The notes beneath the pieces were generated by a model that saw only the letters and a list, made by a program, of their open reading frames with translations, was not told the DNA's origin and searched no databases. A stretch of 26,722 nucleotides of DNA, taken from assembly GCA_002811645.1 (NCBI GenBank), contig PDIP01000127.1:1-26722 (forward strand), in the 5' to 3' direction. Positions 1 through 10,429 of the stretch are shown here, piece by piece. How positions within the stretch are numbered: the stretch's first letter is position 1; every line of letters begins with the position of its first letter. Made by a program: the position numbers and the translations under genes. The DNA comes from Corallochytrium limacisporum. Lineage: Eukaryota; Opisthokonta.

Positions 1-132
1 CAACACACGGAAAGTCCTACGAGTAACATTTCTGACGTATATTATGAATGCACCTACCACGGTAGTAGTAGACGGACGGCCTGATCTGCGATCAACCCTT
101 TTTTTGCCAGTTGAAGGTTGAGGTATAGTAAC

Positions 133-3100
133 CTAGCCGGAGGATACCAAAAACTCTAAGAAGTGCTCGGACCAGTCTGCGTCAATGAGTTTCATGGACA
201 TTTCGGCCGCCTCTCTAATCTGTGCGGGAGTGGTCAACAAGCTGTTGGACACAAGGTCGAATATGCGTCCGGAAACTGAAATTCCATCACCAAGGTACAC
301 ATGTGCGCTACCTTGTATCCAGGCCTGTAGTCCAGTCCTCTCTGAGTCATAGATCTGATCAGACCATGCGGCGTTGATATCGAAGGAGTTGCCAGAAATC
401 AAATCCTTGTACGGGAAGGCGACGGCCCAGGGGGTGGAAGAAGTCTGGCAGGGATAGTCCACATCCGAATTGGGTGTGAGGTCCTGGATCGCACTGTACC
501 ACGCGTCCAAGGCATCAGAATTCTCTACTGTGCGTTCAATATGGAAGGGCGCCATGAGAATGGGAGCTGTGAGGACGTTTAGCTTCCAGAGCAAGGAAAT
601 GAAGTCATCCACTTTCCCATCATGGTTTTGGACCACAAAAGTTTCTTTTACAGCCAACACGTGGTCCTCGAAGTTAGTACCTTCATGGACAATTTGACGA
701 GCTAAAGGAATAATGTTGGCGCCACCTCCCATAATCCAGAGAAATTGTTCATCACTCCACGCTTGAGGAAGACTTGGCACTGGCAACCCCCACACAACAG
801 GCTCCACATCAATTCGGACTTCTGGACATCCCACCGGAAGTGGAAGGTAACTTGGGGAAACCAGTCGGTTGAGGAAAGTCTCAGACCAGTCCGCCCCAAT
901 TAGTTTCATGGCCATTTCGGCCACCCTCCGGATCTCTGTAGGAGTAGTGACCATGTTATTGGAGATGAGAGTGGGTATTTGGTCGGGGTAAAAAATACCG
1001 GGACTCAGATACACATGTTCAGTGCCCCCGATCCAGGCTTGGAATGCAGTGCGGTCTGGATGATATTCTTGATCGCGGAATGCGGCATTAATATCAATAG
1101 AATTAGTATCTCTTGATGACACGCTAGGGAATGCCACTGCCGAGGGCAGGAAAGACTTGTCCATGGGATCCTCATCACACGGATAAGAAGCATCCGATGC
1201 GGGAGTGAGATCATGAAGAGCACTCCACCAGGCATCCCACGCTTCAGCGTTCGCTGGTGTCCGGTTAATATTGTAGGGAGCCATGAGAATAGGAGCTGTG
1301 AGTGAATTGAGCTTCCAGAGCATGGTATTGATTGTGTCCACAAATCCATCACTACCATGAACAACAAAATTTTCGTCCTTGTCCGCCATGCGGTCCTCGA
1401 AGTCAGTGGCTTCTTCGGCAACTATCTGAGACAACCTACGCATGTCGGCGGCACCTCTCATGATGTACTCGAACTCTTCATCATTTGAAGTCATTGCACG
1501 ATCCCAAATGTGTTCATCTGCAACGATTTCCATTATTGGACAAGAGATGGGAACTGGAATAGCGCTCGGGGAGATCAGGCTACTGAGAAAATGCTCAGAC
1601 CATTCAGCGCCAATGACCTTCATGGCCATTTCGGCGACTTCTCTTATCTGAGAAGGAGTGGTGAGCATATTATTGCCAAGAAGATCTGGAATTTGTTCAG
1701 GGAGCAGGAGACCGTGACTCAGATACACATGCTCAGTGCCATGAACCCAGGCTTGGAGACCCATGCGGTCAATGTCATATTCCTGGTCGTTGAACGCTTC
1801 GTTGATATCAACAACGCTGGTACCCTTTACAGAGCCTCTGGGAAAGGCGACAGCCAGGGGCTTGAAAGCTTTATCCATGCCATTCTCAACACAGGGATAT
1901 TCACCGGATGTGGGAGTCAGATCGTGCAACGCATTCCACCACGCATCCCATGTGTCCGCGTTCGAGGGTGTCCGCTCAATATTATAGGGTGCCATAAGGA
2001 TAGGAGCAGTGAGTGCATTGAGCTTCCAGAGCAGGGAGTAGAATACGTGGGGCCTGCCATTGCTATCAAGGAGGTTAAAGTTCAAGGCCTTATCTGACAT
2101 CAAATTCTCAAAGTCAGTGGCTTCTGTGGCAACTATCTGGGATAGCGGGCGCATGTCGGCCGCACCTTTCATGATTGCCTCGAACTCCAAGTCACCAAAG
2201 GTCAAGGTACCATCCCAAACCGAGGGTTCCGCGACGTATTCGGAATCTGGACATTGTACACGCTCTGGCGTACCCTTGTAATAGCAAGAACGTCCAATGA
2301 ATTTCATAGATTCATCTGCACTACATTCACCATAGTATTTGACGTTGTAGGAATATGCATAGTCCATGATGCCTTCACGACACTCAGTATCACCATTCTC
2401 ATCATGATCCATGCCTAAGTTGTGGCCCAATTCATGAGCAAAACACTGGCCGTACTTGGTTGTGTCCCATTTCTTTGTTGGCAGAACAACGCCGACAGAG
2501 CCGGCTTGGTCGCAAGAAGAGCCAATATAGGCTTGTCCTCCCCAGCTTGAGTCAATTGTGTTGGGCGTATTCAGTAGCATGTGATCATAGTGAGAATACT
2601 TGTCCCTCAGGCGGTTCATCTCACCCCTGTGCCAGTCTGCAAAAGAAGCCAGCAGTCCTCTCCTCGTGTAGGTAAGGGAGCCACGGGGAACAAATTCCGT
2701 TCCCTCCAGTCTAGGAACCACGTCACATCGCCAGTAACCCCTCTTCATGGTGTTGCTGAAGACGTCTTCAACAACTGTGAATGCATTCAACAATCCTGAG
2801 ATGGTACTCTGCTCACTTCCTCTCTCGTCGATAAGCTTTTGATCATATGCCATGAGGACACCAATGGTGCGAGTCACCCCCTCTTTACAGGGAACTGGAT
2901 CCAGGGGCACCACACCTTGAGTCTCCTCGTCGGTTGCCCCTTCTGGGATGGGAACGCCCACATCGGGCCCAGGGGTCTCCTCGTCAGCGAAGTCATTGTC
3001 GCGACGGAGTTTAAATCTCGTTCCTGAAAAGCTTAAGGAGAATTCATCGGGAGCGCCGCGTTTGAACCCATCTTGAGCATTGTCACAGTTGAAGAAAATG

Positions 3101-3366
3101 TAGCGATCATCCTGGTCATCTACATTGACGGCCTCCACAATGCAGCCAGCAAAAGGAGTGAGATCTATTCCCACACCAACATTTGGACGATGGTCGTCGT
3201 TGATGATTTCTAGGGTTACCGAAGCTTCCCCTTCAGAATCATCGATGTCCATTGCAAATTTCTGTCCCTTAGTGAAGAGGAAATCTTTGCCAGGCTGTCC
3301 AACAGGGACAGCCATGGCGGTAGTTGCCGCCACAAGGAAAGTAAATACGAACGTCCCAGACACCAT
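133..3366 (-). CDS. Secreted reprolysin-like zinc metalloprotease with three C-terminal repeats
   Basis: A 1077-residue protein with a true ATG start. Residues 1-19 form a hydrophobic signal peptide ending in an AMA-type cleavage site, so the product is probably secreted. Residues 28-125 and an acidic linker (126-160) may be a prodomain. The catalytic domain spans about 165-365: the zinc motif HELGHNLGMDH lies at 311-321 (H311, H315, H321 as ligands, E312 as base) and a Met-turn GIMDY follows at 332-336. This is the metzincin pattern, closest to ADAM/reprolysin (M12B) in the residues around the zinc site. Residues 391-1077 hold three similar copies of a domain I do not recognise. No membrane anchor is visible after the signal peptide. 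Substrate is unknown. The next possible gene upstream is the decayed RTX-like gene at 5460. The protease call is firm; M12B versus a neighbouring metzincin family is less so. Confidence 0.88.
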   Translation of the reverse strand: MVSGTFVFTFLVAATTAMAVPVGQPGKDFLFTKGQKFAMDIDDSEGEASVTLEIINDDHRPNVGVGIDLTPFAGCIVEAVNVDDQDDRYIFFNCDNAQDGFKRGAPDEFSLSFSGTRFKLRRDNDFADEETPGPDVGVPIPEGATDEETQGVVPLDPVPCKEGVTRTIGVLMAYDQKLIDERGSEQSTISGLLNAFTVVEDVFSNTMKRGYWRCDVVPRLEGTEFVPRGSLTYTRRGLLASFADWHRGEMNRLRDKYSHYDHMLLNTPNTIDSSWGGQAYIGSSCDQAGSVGVVLPTKKWDTTKYGQCFAHELGHNLGMDHDENGDTECREGIMDYAYSYNVKYYGECSADESMKFIGRSCYYKGTPERVQCPDSEYVAEPSVWDGTLTFGDLEFEAIMKGAADMRPLSQIVATEATDFENLMSDKALNFNLLDSNGRPHVFYSLLWKLNALTAPILMAPYNIERTPSNADTWDAWWNALHDLTPTSGEYPCVENGMDKAFKPLAVAFPRGSVKGTSVVDINEAFNDQEYDIDRMGLQAWVHGTEHVYLSHGLLLPEQIPDLLGNNMLTTPSQIREVAEMAMKVIGAEWSEHFLSSLISPSAIPVPISCPIMEIVADEHIWDRAMTSNDEEFEYIMRGAADMRRLSQIVAEEATDFEDRMADKDENFVVHGSDGFVDTINTMLWKLNSLTAPILMAPYNINRTPANAEAWDAWWSALHDLTPASDASYPCDEDPMDKSFLPSAVAFPSVSSRDTNSIDINAAFRDQEYHPDRTAFQAWIGGTEHVYLSPGIFYPDQIPTLISNNMVTTPTEIRRVAEMAMKLIGADWSETFLNRLVSPSYLPLPVGCPEVRIDVEPVVWGLPVPSLPQAWSDEQFLWIMGGGANIIPLARQIVHEGTNFEDHVLAVKETFVVQNHDGKVDDFISLLWKLNVLTAPILMAPFHIERTVENSDALDAWYSAIQDLTPNSDVDYPCQTSSTPWAVAFPYKDLISGNSFDINAAWSDQIYDSERTGLQAWIQGSAHVYLGDGISVSGRIFDLVSNSLLTTPAQIREAAEMSMKLIDADWSEHFLEFLVSSG
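136..2196 (-). repeat. Three tandem coding repeats of an unrecognised domain
   Basis: Copies cover about 1531-2196, 823-1488 and 136-753, equal to protein residues 391-612, 627-848 and 872-1077. Each carries the same landmarks in order: an Ile-Met-x-Gly-[AG]-Ala block, a [ML]LWKLNxLTAPILMAP block (445-460, 682-697, 925-940), an [HQ]DLTP-x-YPC block, a D-I-N-x-A block, an HVYL block and an EMxMKxI-x-A-x-WSExFL block. The repeats are visible in DNA as well, for example around GAGCTTCCAGAGCA near 590, 1310 and 2020. The third copy is a little shorter between its cysteine and the DIN block. Function is unknown; a binding or adhesion module would be usual at this place in a secreted protease, but that is inference. 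Confidence 0.9.
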
Positions 3367-5459
3367 TCTTAGAAGTCGATGTTGAGAGGATTTGGATCAG
3401 AAGACAAAATCTAGACTCAGGTACGGTATACACTCGTTGGGCGTATACTGTACACTTGGTTCTACTACTTCCCTGGCTGATCTTCAGGAACAGTTCTATC
3501 TTATCTTCTTAAATACCCACTAGATCTGATCCGACGCCGGACAACGCGGGAGGGCCGTTCGTCATTTCGATGCCGAAGAACCTTTATGGATTCATGACTA
3601 TTCCTTTGCTGTGCTCGTGTCTACGACAGTTTATGTCGTCACTTGTTCTCATGCTTGTCATGAACGTCATCCGATATGTGTACATGTGCGTGATGGTAAA
3701 GGTGGAATGTAAGTCTTCCATTCCCCTCCGTTCCCAATGTCGGCCCCCTTTCAGTCCTGCAACTGGCTGGCGGGACCTGCGCCCTGGACTCTCCATGGCT
3801 GCCCAAGGGAATTTACCCCTTTAGGGCTTTTCTCCCCCATCATTCCGTACCCACCCAGTCCAACCCGAGGGGATGGACACATTTTGAATCATTAAAGTAA
3901 AGCGAACAATCCACTTAAGCATTCATTTGCGTTAGGCACACTGATACTGTGGGCATTCGTAGGAAGCAGGGGTACGGTAATCTAGAGCAAATGCAATCGA
4001 CGTTCCCCCAGAAAACACGCTTGGTTCCTTTTCAGCCGAGACCACAGGATCTGGACCTATAGAGGTCCCTCCTTGAATAGACTTATTCAGTCTCCTTACT
4101 GCCCTCCAAATCACAGGTGACGTTGCTCCGAGTACGTTAGTTGTAATTCAGAAACACTAAAGCGAATCGCACGCCCTGCGCTCCCTCCGTCTCCGCCTGC
4201 TGCATTCCGGAGTAGAAGTCCCGGACAGAGGAAATACGTAGTTCGAGGAGAAACTTCGCATCCTGCCTTGGAAGGAATGCGCCGACATGGGTTCCTGGCA
4301 GGAAATTGCGATACAATTACACTAGAGCCGGACCAGCGGACATGTCTGCGCTTCTGTTGACTTGACGTCATGGGATGGAGGAGGAACAAAAGACTTTGTC
4401 CATTAATTGGCTTTAACGGCGAACGCTGACAACTGCGCTTCAGAGGGTATGGAAATACCGTTAGAGAAACTCATAGATAGGTGGGGGTCCTTTAATCTTG
4501 TTCTCACACCCCTTTCTACCCGTCCTTCCTCTTTTGCTCTCCGTACAGATGCTTTCGACAGTTTCTTCATTCTTCCTCCTTGCCAGAACCACACATGTAG
4601 AAATCGTTGCCAAGCATCACCATTCTGATACACAGGGCCGACATAGTAACATGTGGGTAGAGACAGAGTATTACGTGCGCCTCGCATAGCTTCCGAAGAT
4701 GTTGACGACCGTGGGCCACTAGTTAGTCCATTCCGTCTTCTCATAATACTATTGTATGCAGAACAAAACACACGCACAGGCGAATTTACGTCCCATTGTC
4801 TTCCTCACTCTTCCGTTGTTACTAACCGAAATATGAATTCCTAGACTGCGTTGACAGTCCCAATATCTCCGAGGCTCCCGGTTAATTAACTAGATAGAAT
4901 ACCACCGTACCCATTGACCTTAGTAAAACTTAATGAGGACAATTTCGTCCAGTGTTCGCATGGGGTTGTCGGCTCGAAAACCTTGGCGCTTCCCTTATGG
5001 TTGTGAAACGAAACGGTTGATACGGCAAGAAATTCCCAATGTCGATAGGACCACTCAAATGCTTCACCGTAGAGTATAGATGGGTACGATACCGAGAACG
5101 GGTCATTGGATGGAGTCATGGTCAAGTGGCACCTGACATGCTCCCGAGAAAGCGTCCCTAAACATTGGACTCTTCCGAAGGGCGTCCGTGTGTCAGCCAC
5201 TCTTACGTATTCCAGAAACTCACAGTGAGACAGGTTGACGGCAACCAGGGCACATTATACATTTAATTTAAGAAACTTGGAAACTGAGTGCTGTTGAATG
5301 GCTACATGCTTCGGCCTCTGTTACAGGTGCTAGAACAGCTTGGCTATAGATCACCACGCGCTCTTGATAGCCCTACCTGATGGCAGATTCTGGTAGGAGA
5401 TCATTGACCAGGATCATCCGTAAATGAAATGATATAAATGTTTTCAAAGAAGTTTAATA
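3367..5459. other. Intergenic stretch without a recognisable gene
   Basis: About 2.1 kb between the metalloprotease start and the RTX-like relic. Open frames here are at most about 125 codons, overlap on both strands and show no domain, signal peptide or compositional bias I trust. I saw no tRNA, terminal inverted repeat or long direct repeat by eye. Confidence 0.6.
3507..3516 (-). promoter_or_regulatory. TATA-like box upstream of the metalloprotease
   Basis: On the minus strand this reads TATTTAAGAA, about 140 bases before the metalloprotease ATG. It is a reasonable TATA-like element, judged only from composition and position. Confidence 0.25.
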
Positions 5460-6559
5460 ATGAAAGCTGGAAGCATGCGCATGTTCACTATTTCTCTTGC
5501 CACTGTCACCGCTGGTGCTCGTCTCTGCCTTCCGACATATCAACACCTATGTTCTTGGCGACGTGGCAGCGCCGCCGGCCGAATCTACTAGCAAGACTCA
5601 TTGGGACGTTGGTGGCTTTATCGTAGGAGTAGCCCAAGATGTTTTTGACTTCTCGTTCGCCAAATGGGCACCCGGTCTGAAATTGGAAAAGGAAGTTGCT
5701 CCGGTGCTCTTGGATGTTGTGAACCTTTTCAAGAGCAAGAATCAAGTTGGGGGTGCAGAATCCGATCCTCCAAAGCCTGAGTATATGGTTATTTATGACT
5801 TCAACCCGCTGCAGGATCGTGTAATCATTCCACTGGCAACCAGTGGTATTTCGGACGTATACCTTGATACAACGACCCATAACGGTCAAACTGCTGCTCA
5901 AATTCGCCTGAAAAGTCGATTCGGTCCTCTGAGGGATAGGGCCAGGTACCCGGTACGTTGCCGAAATGGAAACCATTCCATACAGTGAAAACATATTGAG
6001 GGTGTTCATGGCTACCGTAAGGAAGACGTTCTCATCGGTGACGATGCTAACAATGTTCTTGTATCCGGTATTGCCGGGACGGCCACAATGACTGGAAACG
6101 TGGGGGCTGATGTCTTCATGGTGAACGGCGCACAGGCCACAATCACCGACTATAATGCGAATGAAGGAGATCAGATGGAGGTCGAAACTGCCCGCTATAG
6201 AGTGGGCGAGGGTGTTTTGCGTCGTTCCACTGATGCCGATGATGTGGAGATATACGTAATGGACGTCTTTCTTGAAGGCCCTCTGGAAGCCCAGAAAGGG
6301 ACGTTCAACTTGAAGGTCAACTCCTCTGGCGCTCTGATTCTCACAGTAACCGGGCTTCCGGAACGTTTGGAGGATTTCAATCCGTTGACAGTCTTTCAGC
6401 TCATGGAAAATCCAGACTGTGAAGAAGGTCATCGTTGTCGTCGCCACTCGAACGGAACTGAAAACTCATGCATTTACTCCGGACGTTCCGACCGCAGCAA
6501 AAGCTTGCTATGTGCGTGATGGTACCTCATTAATTGATGGGGACAGAGATGACTCTTAA
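5460..6559 (+). pseudogene. Decayed RTX-like calcium-binding secreted protein gene
   Basis: Pieces of one protein lie in successive frames. An ATG at 5460 (or 5475) in frame 3 opens a hydrophobic leader-like peptide. Near 5500-5520 the protein-like reading moves to frame 1 (NTYVLGDVAAPP and onward, with IYDFNPLQDRV near 5800). Frame 1 meets a TGA at 5986, but frame 2 reads well over about 5945-6010 (RYVAEMETIPYSENILRVF). Frame 1 resumes at 6013 with DVLIGDDANN, then GADVFMV and ITDYNANEGDQMEV near 6150, the style of haemolysin-type calcium-binding C-terminal regions. Around 6415 the sense moves to frame 2 and ends at TAA 6557-6559. At least three to four frame changes make this a pseudogene, unless the assembly has indel errors. 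Introns are a less likely explanation because the frame changes lack convincing splice sites. Confidence 0.6.
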
Positions 6560-6840
6560 GTCCCGGTGATACTACTTTTTTCAGTCACTCTATTCAGTCG
6601 TGAGAGGGCAAAACTGACCCTGCAACAAAGTCAACATGGACAAAGTTCATCGGCGGGGTTGGTGACAATCAATTTGTTGCATTTTTCCGGCCAACGCATA
6701 GAAATGGTGGGATTCGCATGTCAAATTCAATGAAAGCCTTCTCTGAATTCTCTGAAGATCAATTTTTCATTTCAAAACACCTCTGCAAGAGTCTGGAATA
6801 TGACGATGGTCGACACAGGAGACCGGTCCTCAAGGCATAG

Positions 6841-7238
6841 CGGCCTGGACTTTCCCTAGGTCTTTTACCATTGCATCCGGAGTTCGCATCATGTGGCAGG
6901 AATACGCTCTGGGACAAATTGATCCAATGTATTTCCCGCGTGCCAGTCACAACCCAGGTGAAGGACGGTAGTGCTCAATTGGCTACGTCCGATCTTTGGA
7001 TTTGGTGCGCTAAAGGGGGTTGCTGTAGAATGGGTCGTCACAACTTATCCATACAGTATACTCATGGTATCTCACACGGTCCCGTTAAGTGGTGTTGGTT
7101 TGGATTTACCGCAGATGCAGCAGATGCCATGTGTTTGCGTTGCGGTCGCTAGTGAGCCGGGTCGTTTGAATAGTCATGGTCGGTTATCAGCACTCAACGT
7201 TGTCACCTATTGCTTCAGCTTATGAGTCCAGCTCTTAA
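6841..7238 (+). pseudogene. Possible relic of a pepsin-type aspartic protease
   Basis: Frame 1 (open with a single TAG at 6838 from 6604 to the TAG at 7150-7152) contains KDGSAQLATSDLWIWC followed by LSIQYTHGISHG. These resemble the first catalytic block (DTGS...LW) and the flap-region block (I-x-Y-G-x-G-x-x-x-G) of pepsin-like proteases, in the right order and at a plausible spacing. Frame 2 continues with VGLDLPQ... and frame 3 with VMVGYQHSTLSPIASAYESS up to TAA 7236-7238, recalling the FDGIxGxGY block. The catalytic DTG threonine is missing and the reading frame breaks at least twice. The second catalytic half was not found with confidence downstream. This is motif resemblance only and may be chance. 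Confidence 0.3.
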
Positions 7239-7975
7239 CTAACATGGTGACTGACATAATAATCATTACATGACGGTAACATTTTTTCCACAAGACGCGA
7301 CCACGACGGGAATGTTGATCGTAATTTCAACAACAATGGACTCAATCTACATTTTCGATGATGATGGCCCTAAGAATTCAGGTCCCTCTTTCAGACCATT
7401 TTGATCCAACGCCCCTCTCTCCAGCTGCTGCTCGACACCCGTGGGATATCCCGCATTTGACCTACCAAATCACAGTTTGGAATTCCCAGTGTCGCTGCTG
7501 GATAGTTACCTGGCAATTTCCCCTATTATTAACTATGGGGCGGGGCATTTGTGTTGTGCCCGGGGGCCAACAATTTCTACCGTATCGGTGGGGCAGAGAG
7601 TTTTTGCTTTGCCGGCCCATGCGGGTTCGTCGTCCATGTGGACGATTTGGTATATTGATAGTGTTCCACGTTAATCACATACAAACATACTTCAAAACAA
7701 ACGACAAAACTATGAGGCGCGATATCAGCCACAACCTACAGAAAGGAACAACAGCGATGGCGTCATCACCGAATTCTTGCTTCTTGATCATCTACTACCA
7801 ACTAAAATGGAGAAGGCAAGTTACTTTTTACGTTCATTTGTTTTGATGATACTCCGCCGCTGGACCCAGGACGCGCAATGGTCTTAGGAAAATGACGGAG
7901 GGTGAGAAAGATGTTCAAAACGTCTGTACGTTTTCGACTCCTGTCAAATATTCTCTCTGCGTCCCCCGCCTCTTT

Positions 7976-7990
7976 CCCCTCCCCCCGGGG
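7976..7990. repeat. C-run/G-run palindromic tract
   Basis: A C-rich run meets GGGG and is followed to about 8020 by further runs of three to five G. It could form a short hairpin or G-quadruplex. It is one of several such tracts in the window, all between genes. Confidence 0.7.
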
Positions 7991-9383
7991 CGCCGGGGGT
8001 GGGGGTGGGCAGGAAGGGGGACTAAAGAAAACCCTGCAATCCCTCTATGCCTCGTGTCATCGTTGGTTGACTTGCCTGCGTGACTGAGGCCTTTCTGATC
8101 CAAATGTCCTGAGGCCACGAGGTGTCCACAATCTACACGCATGGCACAACCATGATTGCACACCAAACAGAGCTTCGCGGACATGGAACGGGTCTAGGCC
8201 ACCATGCCGGTTGTAGCCCCTAAACACAAGAGGGGAGTTCATGTGGCTCCGTCGCATTCTAGACGAAATTGAGCGATTGGGTTCGGCTATGAAACTTGTT
8301 CATATCCATTAGCAGGATCAAACTTTAGAATTCTCTGATTCGGACGTTTTTCCCTTCCGTGTACATCCCCTTCGGTGAAACTGCCGACAATACCATATAT
8401 CAATTTGCCCTACAGAAGTTTGCCCCGTTTGTGGTTCGTAGCAAAGAAATCTACAGCAAGCTACAAGGTACGTGGACCTTGTTGAGCACACACATGAACG
8501 TGAGACGGAAACATTCCGAATATTCCGATTGTTTGGCAACGCAGTCGAATTAAGAACACCGTGGAAATGTTTGCCGATTGTTCTGTGGTGGCTGACCGAA
8601 GGGGTATTGGTCGGTAAGGCAAGCTTCAGGGAAGCGACGACGCGAGTGTTCTGTAGTCCGGTTTATTCCCAAGGTCAGATTCTATGCGACCGAGTGGGGT
8701 CTGGAACGTGCACCTATCCACTGAATACGCATAATGTTCCCCTATTCACCTTGTTCTCTGCGGGGAAGGCATTCAGCCATTTTGTGGAAGCCACGGACTG
8801 GCTCCTCGGCTTGCAATTCTCGTCTGCTTTCCAACTTCACTGGTATCCAACGACCACCACCTGCTTGTGCATAGGCCTTGGTTTCCGGCTGAAATAGACC
8901 CCTTTGACCAAGAGAATAAGGGGGCATTGTTGCCATTGGAATAGAATAAGCAACTTGTGCAAGAGGTGCGGAGGTTGATTGCTTCTGTGACGTGACACAT
9001 ACCCTGCTCCTGGATGTGGGCAGGTTCGAGACCACAAGACAGGTACCTGGCCTTAGTACTCCCTCACGCTAATGGACTCCACCACACCGGTGCGTTGTCA
9101 TCACCGGCTGGACGGCTGTAAAGGTTACGGAAACCGGTACAACTGACGGCGGCCGTGAGGCAATTCATCACCAAGCCTTTGCACCACGAAATGCCTGCCG
9201 GGTTCGGTCACTGGCCCGGTGAGTTCGGAACCGTCGTAAGCTGCTCCATTTTTTTTTGTTGGTGGCTCGCGCTGCGGACTCTTTTCATAGCATTTGGCCT
9301 TTAGCTCTCTTGTATGTCCATTCCGGTTTTCTCACCCCCTGGTTATCCAGTGGGGTTACTTGTGTGGGCGTCTGCCTTGCCCT

Positions 9384-9402
9384 CCCCCCCCGGGGGGGGG
9401 GG
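9384..9402. repeat. C8-G11 palindromic tract
   Basis: Eight C are followed directly by eleven G, a perfect self-complementary core. It lies in a purine/pyrimidine-skewed stretch (to about 9425). Slippage or assembly error is likely at such a site, so the exact length is uncertain. Confidence 0.85.
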
Positions 9403-9528
9403 AGAGAGGAGAAGAAAAAATTCCGAACCGGAAGGAAAGTGGTGACTGCATTTGCTTGAGGAATATTTTTTTCTCCTCGACACCGTGTACCCCACCCTTT
9501 ACTGACCCTGTGATGGAGGGAGGGGTGT

Positions 9529-9538
9529 GGGGGGGGGG
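9529..9538. repeat. G10 run
   Basis: Ten consecutive G, flanked by more G-rich sequence from 9516 to 9547 (GGAGGG, GGGG, GGGGGG). It has the spacing of a potential G-quadruplex. Confidence 0.8.
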
Positions 9539-9904
9539 AAGGGGGGCGTAAGTACTGCGGCGTTCAAGTTCATGGTAGTGTGGTAGCAAATCACAGGTCT
9601 CCATCCTAAGATTTATTTTTTCTCTTTCGTTGCCTGTGAGTCTCCTTTCACGGGCCCCTGGTTCCAGGTCTCTGGCGACCAGCCAATCCACGCAAATTTT
9701 CCGACAATGTGGCGCGAGGTGCGGCTTTCAATTTCAATATACCTGCCTTCGGAGACTATCCAACAACCTTCCATTGTATGACGTAACGTAAAAAGTGAAC
9801 TGGACCTCGCAACCATATACTGACTTTTTTGAACTATATCCATGGAGGTGGCGTGCCTGTGTTAGCCCTGGCTGGCTGACGTTGGTTCCATTTCGTTCCC
9901 AACA

Positions 9905-9914
9905 CCCCCCCCCC
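9905..9914. repeat. C10 run in a pyrimidine-rich stretch
   Basis: Ten consecutive C at the start of a strongly pyrimidine-biased region that runs to about 10100. Nothing coding is supported here. Confidence 0.8.
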
Positions 9915-10339
9915 ACCTTTCCCTTCACCTTACTCTGTGTCTCCACCCGCGGCCTCCTCCGAAACACTTCCCCCGACCTTCCCCACACTCCCTCTTTGTT
10001 CCTTCATGGCGCATTGCCGTCGCGCAATTCCCCTACCCCCTTCTCTCCCCTCCTCCCCCTCCCGGCTTCCCCACGACTTGTCCGGCCCCCCCACCACCAC
10101 CATATACTCTTGAACGCAATCAATCTGGTTGGGGCTTCCAAATTTAAGTCGCTAGGAGTGTGGCGGCGGTTCCTGTAAATCACTGCCTTTTTCCCTAGCT
10201 GCCGGCGGCACATATACCTAGGCGAGGGGGCGCAGATGGGAGGACGTCCTCCCAGAGATGAAGGTCCCGTGGCTAAAAACTTAAGGTGCCACCTTGAGTT
10301 GGGGACGTGGTAGTAGGGTACTTCGCACGCTGGCTCTGC

Positions 10340-10346
10340 TATATTA
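10340..10346 (+). promoter_or_regulatory. TATA-like element before the glycosyltransferase gene
   Basis: TATATTA lies about 84 bases upstream of the ATG at 10430, a plausible core-promoter position for a gene with a short 5' leader. Support is position and composition only. Confidence 0.3.
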
Positions 10347-10429
10347 GAGTGGTCTTGGCTGCTCTACCCAGACGACGGAGCAGCCACGGCATGTTTACGA
10401 GTTGATCTCAGCCGCATACATACACAAGA

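Larger units (their letters stand above)
7239..10339. other. Long gene-poor region with homopolymer tracts
   Basis: About 3.1 kb without a supported gene. Short protein-like stretches occur: near 7340 (an IYIFDDDGPKNSG-like reading) and at 8359-8630, where frame 1 (YIPFGETADNTIYQFALQKF...) seems to hand over to frame 3 (YVDLVEHTHERETETF...) around 8461. These may be further gene relics but I cannot assign a family. The stretch 9300-10100 is rich in C and G runs and pyrimidine tracts, which create long open frames of biased composition that I do not accept as genes. Confidence 0.55.

Noticed and set aside
1005-1421. 138-codon minus-strand frame inside the metalloprotease gene.
   Set aside because: It is a shifted-frame shadow of the repeat-coding sequence without an independent motif.
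4403-5200. Minus-strand frames of 124 and 104 codons in the spacer after the metalloprotease.
   Set aside because: No recognisable domain, signal peptide or compositional support; lengths expected by chance.
5506-6447. Uninterrupted 313-codon frame on the minus strand, opposite the RTX-like relic.
   Set aside because: It begins at GTG, not ATG, and shows no domain. It is codon-aligned with plus-strand frame 1, an arrangement where antisense frames often stay open; the plus strand carries recognisable RTX-like blocks.
9000-9060. GGTTCGAGACC, which resembles a tRNA T-loop.
   Set aside because: The flanks do not form the T-stem, and no anticodon or acceptor stem can be drawn around it.
9256-10213. 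Several frames of 60-130 codons around the C and G runs.
   Set aside because: Pro-, Gly- and Arg-rich composition follows from the homopolymer tracts, and both strands are equally open.
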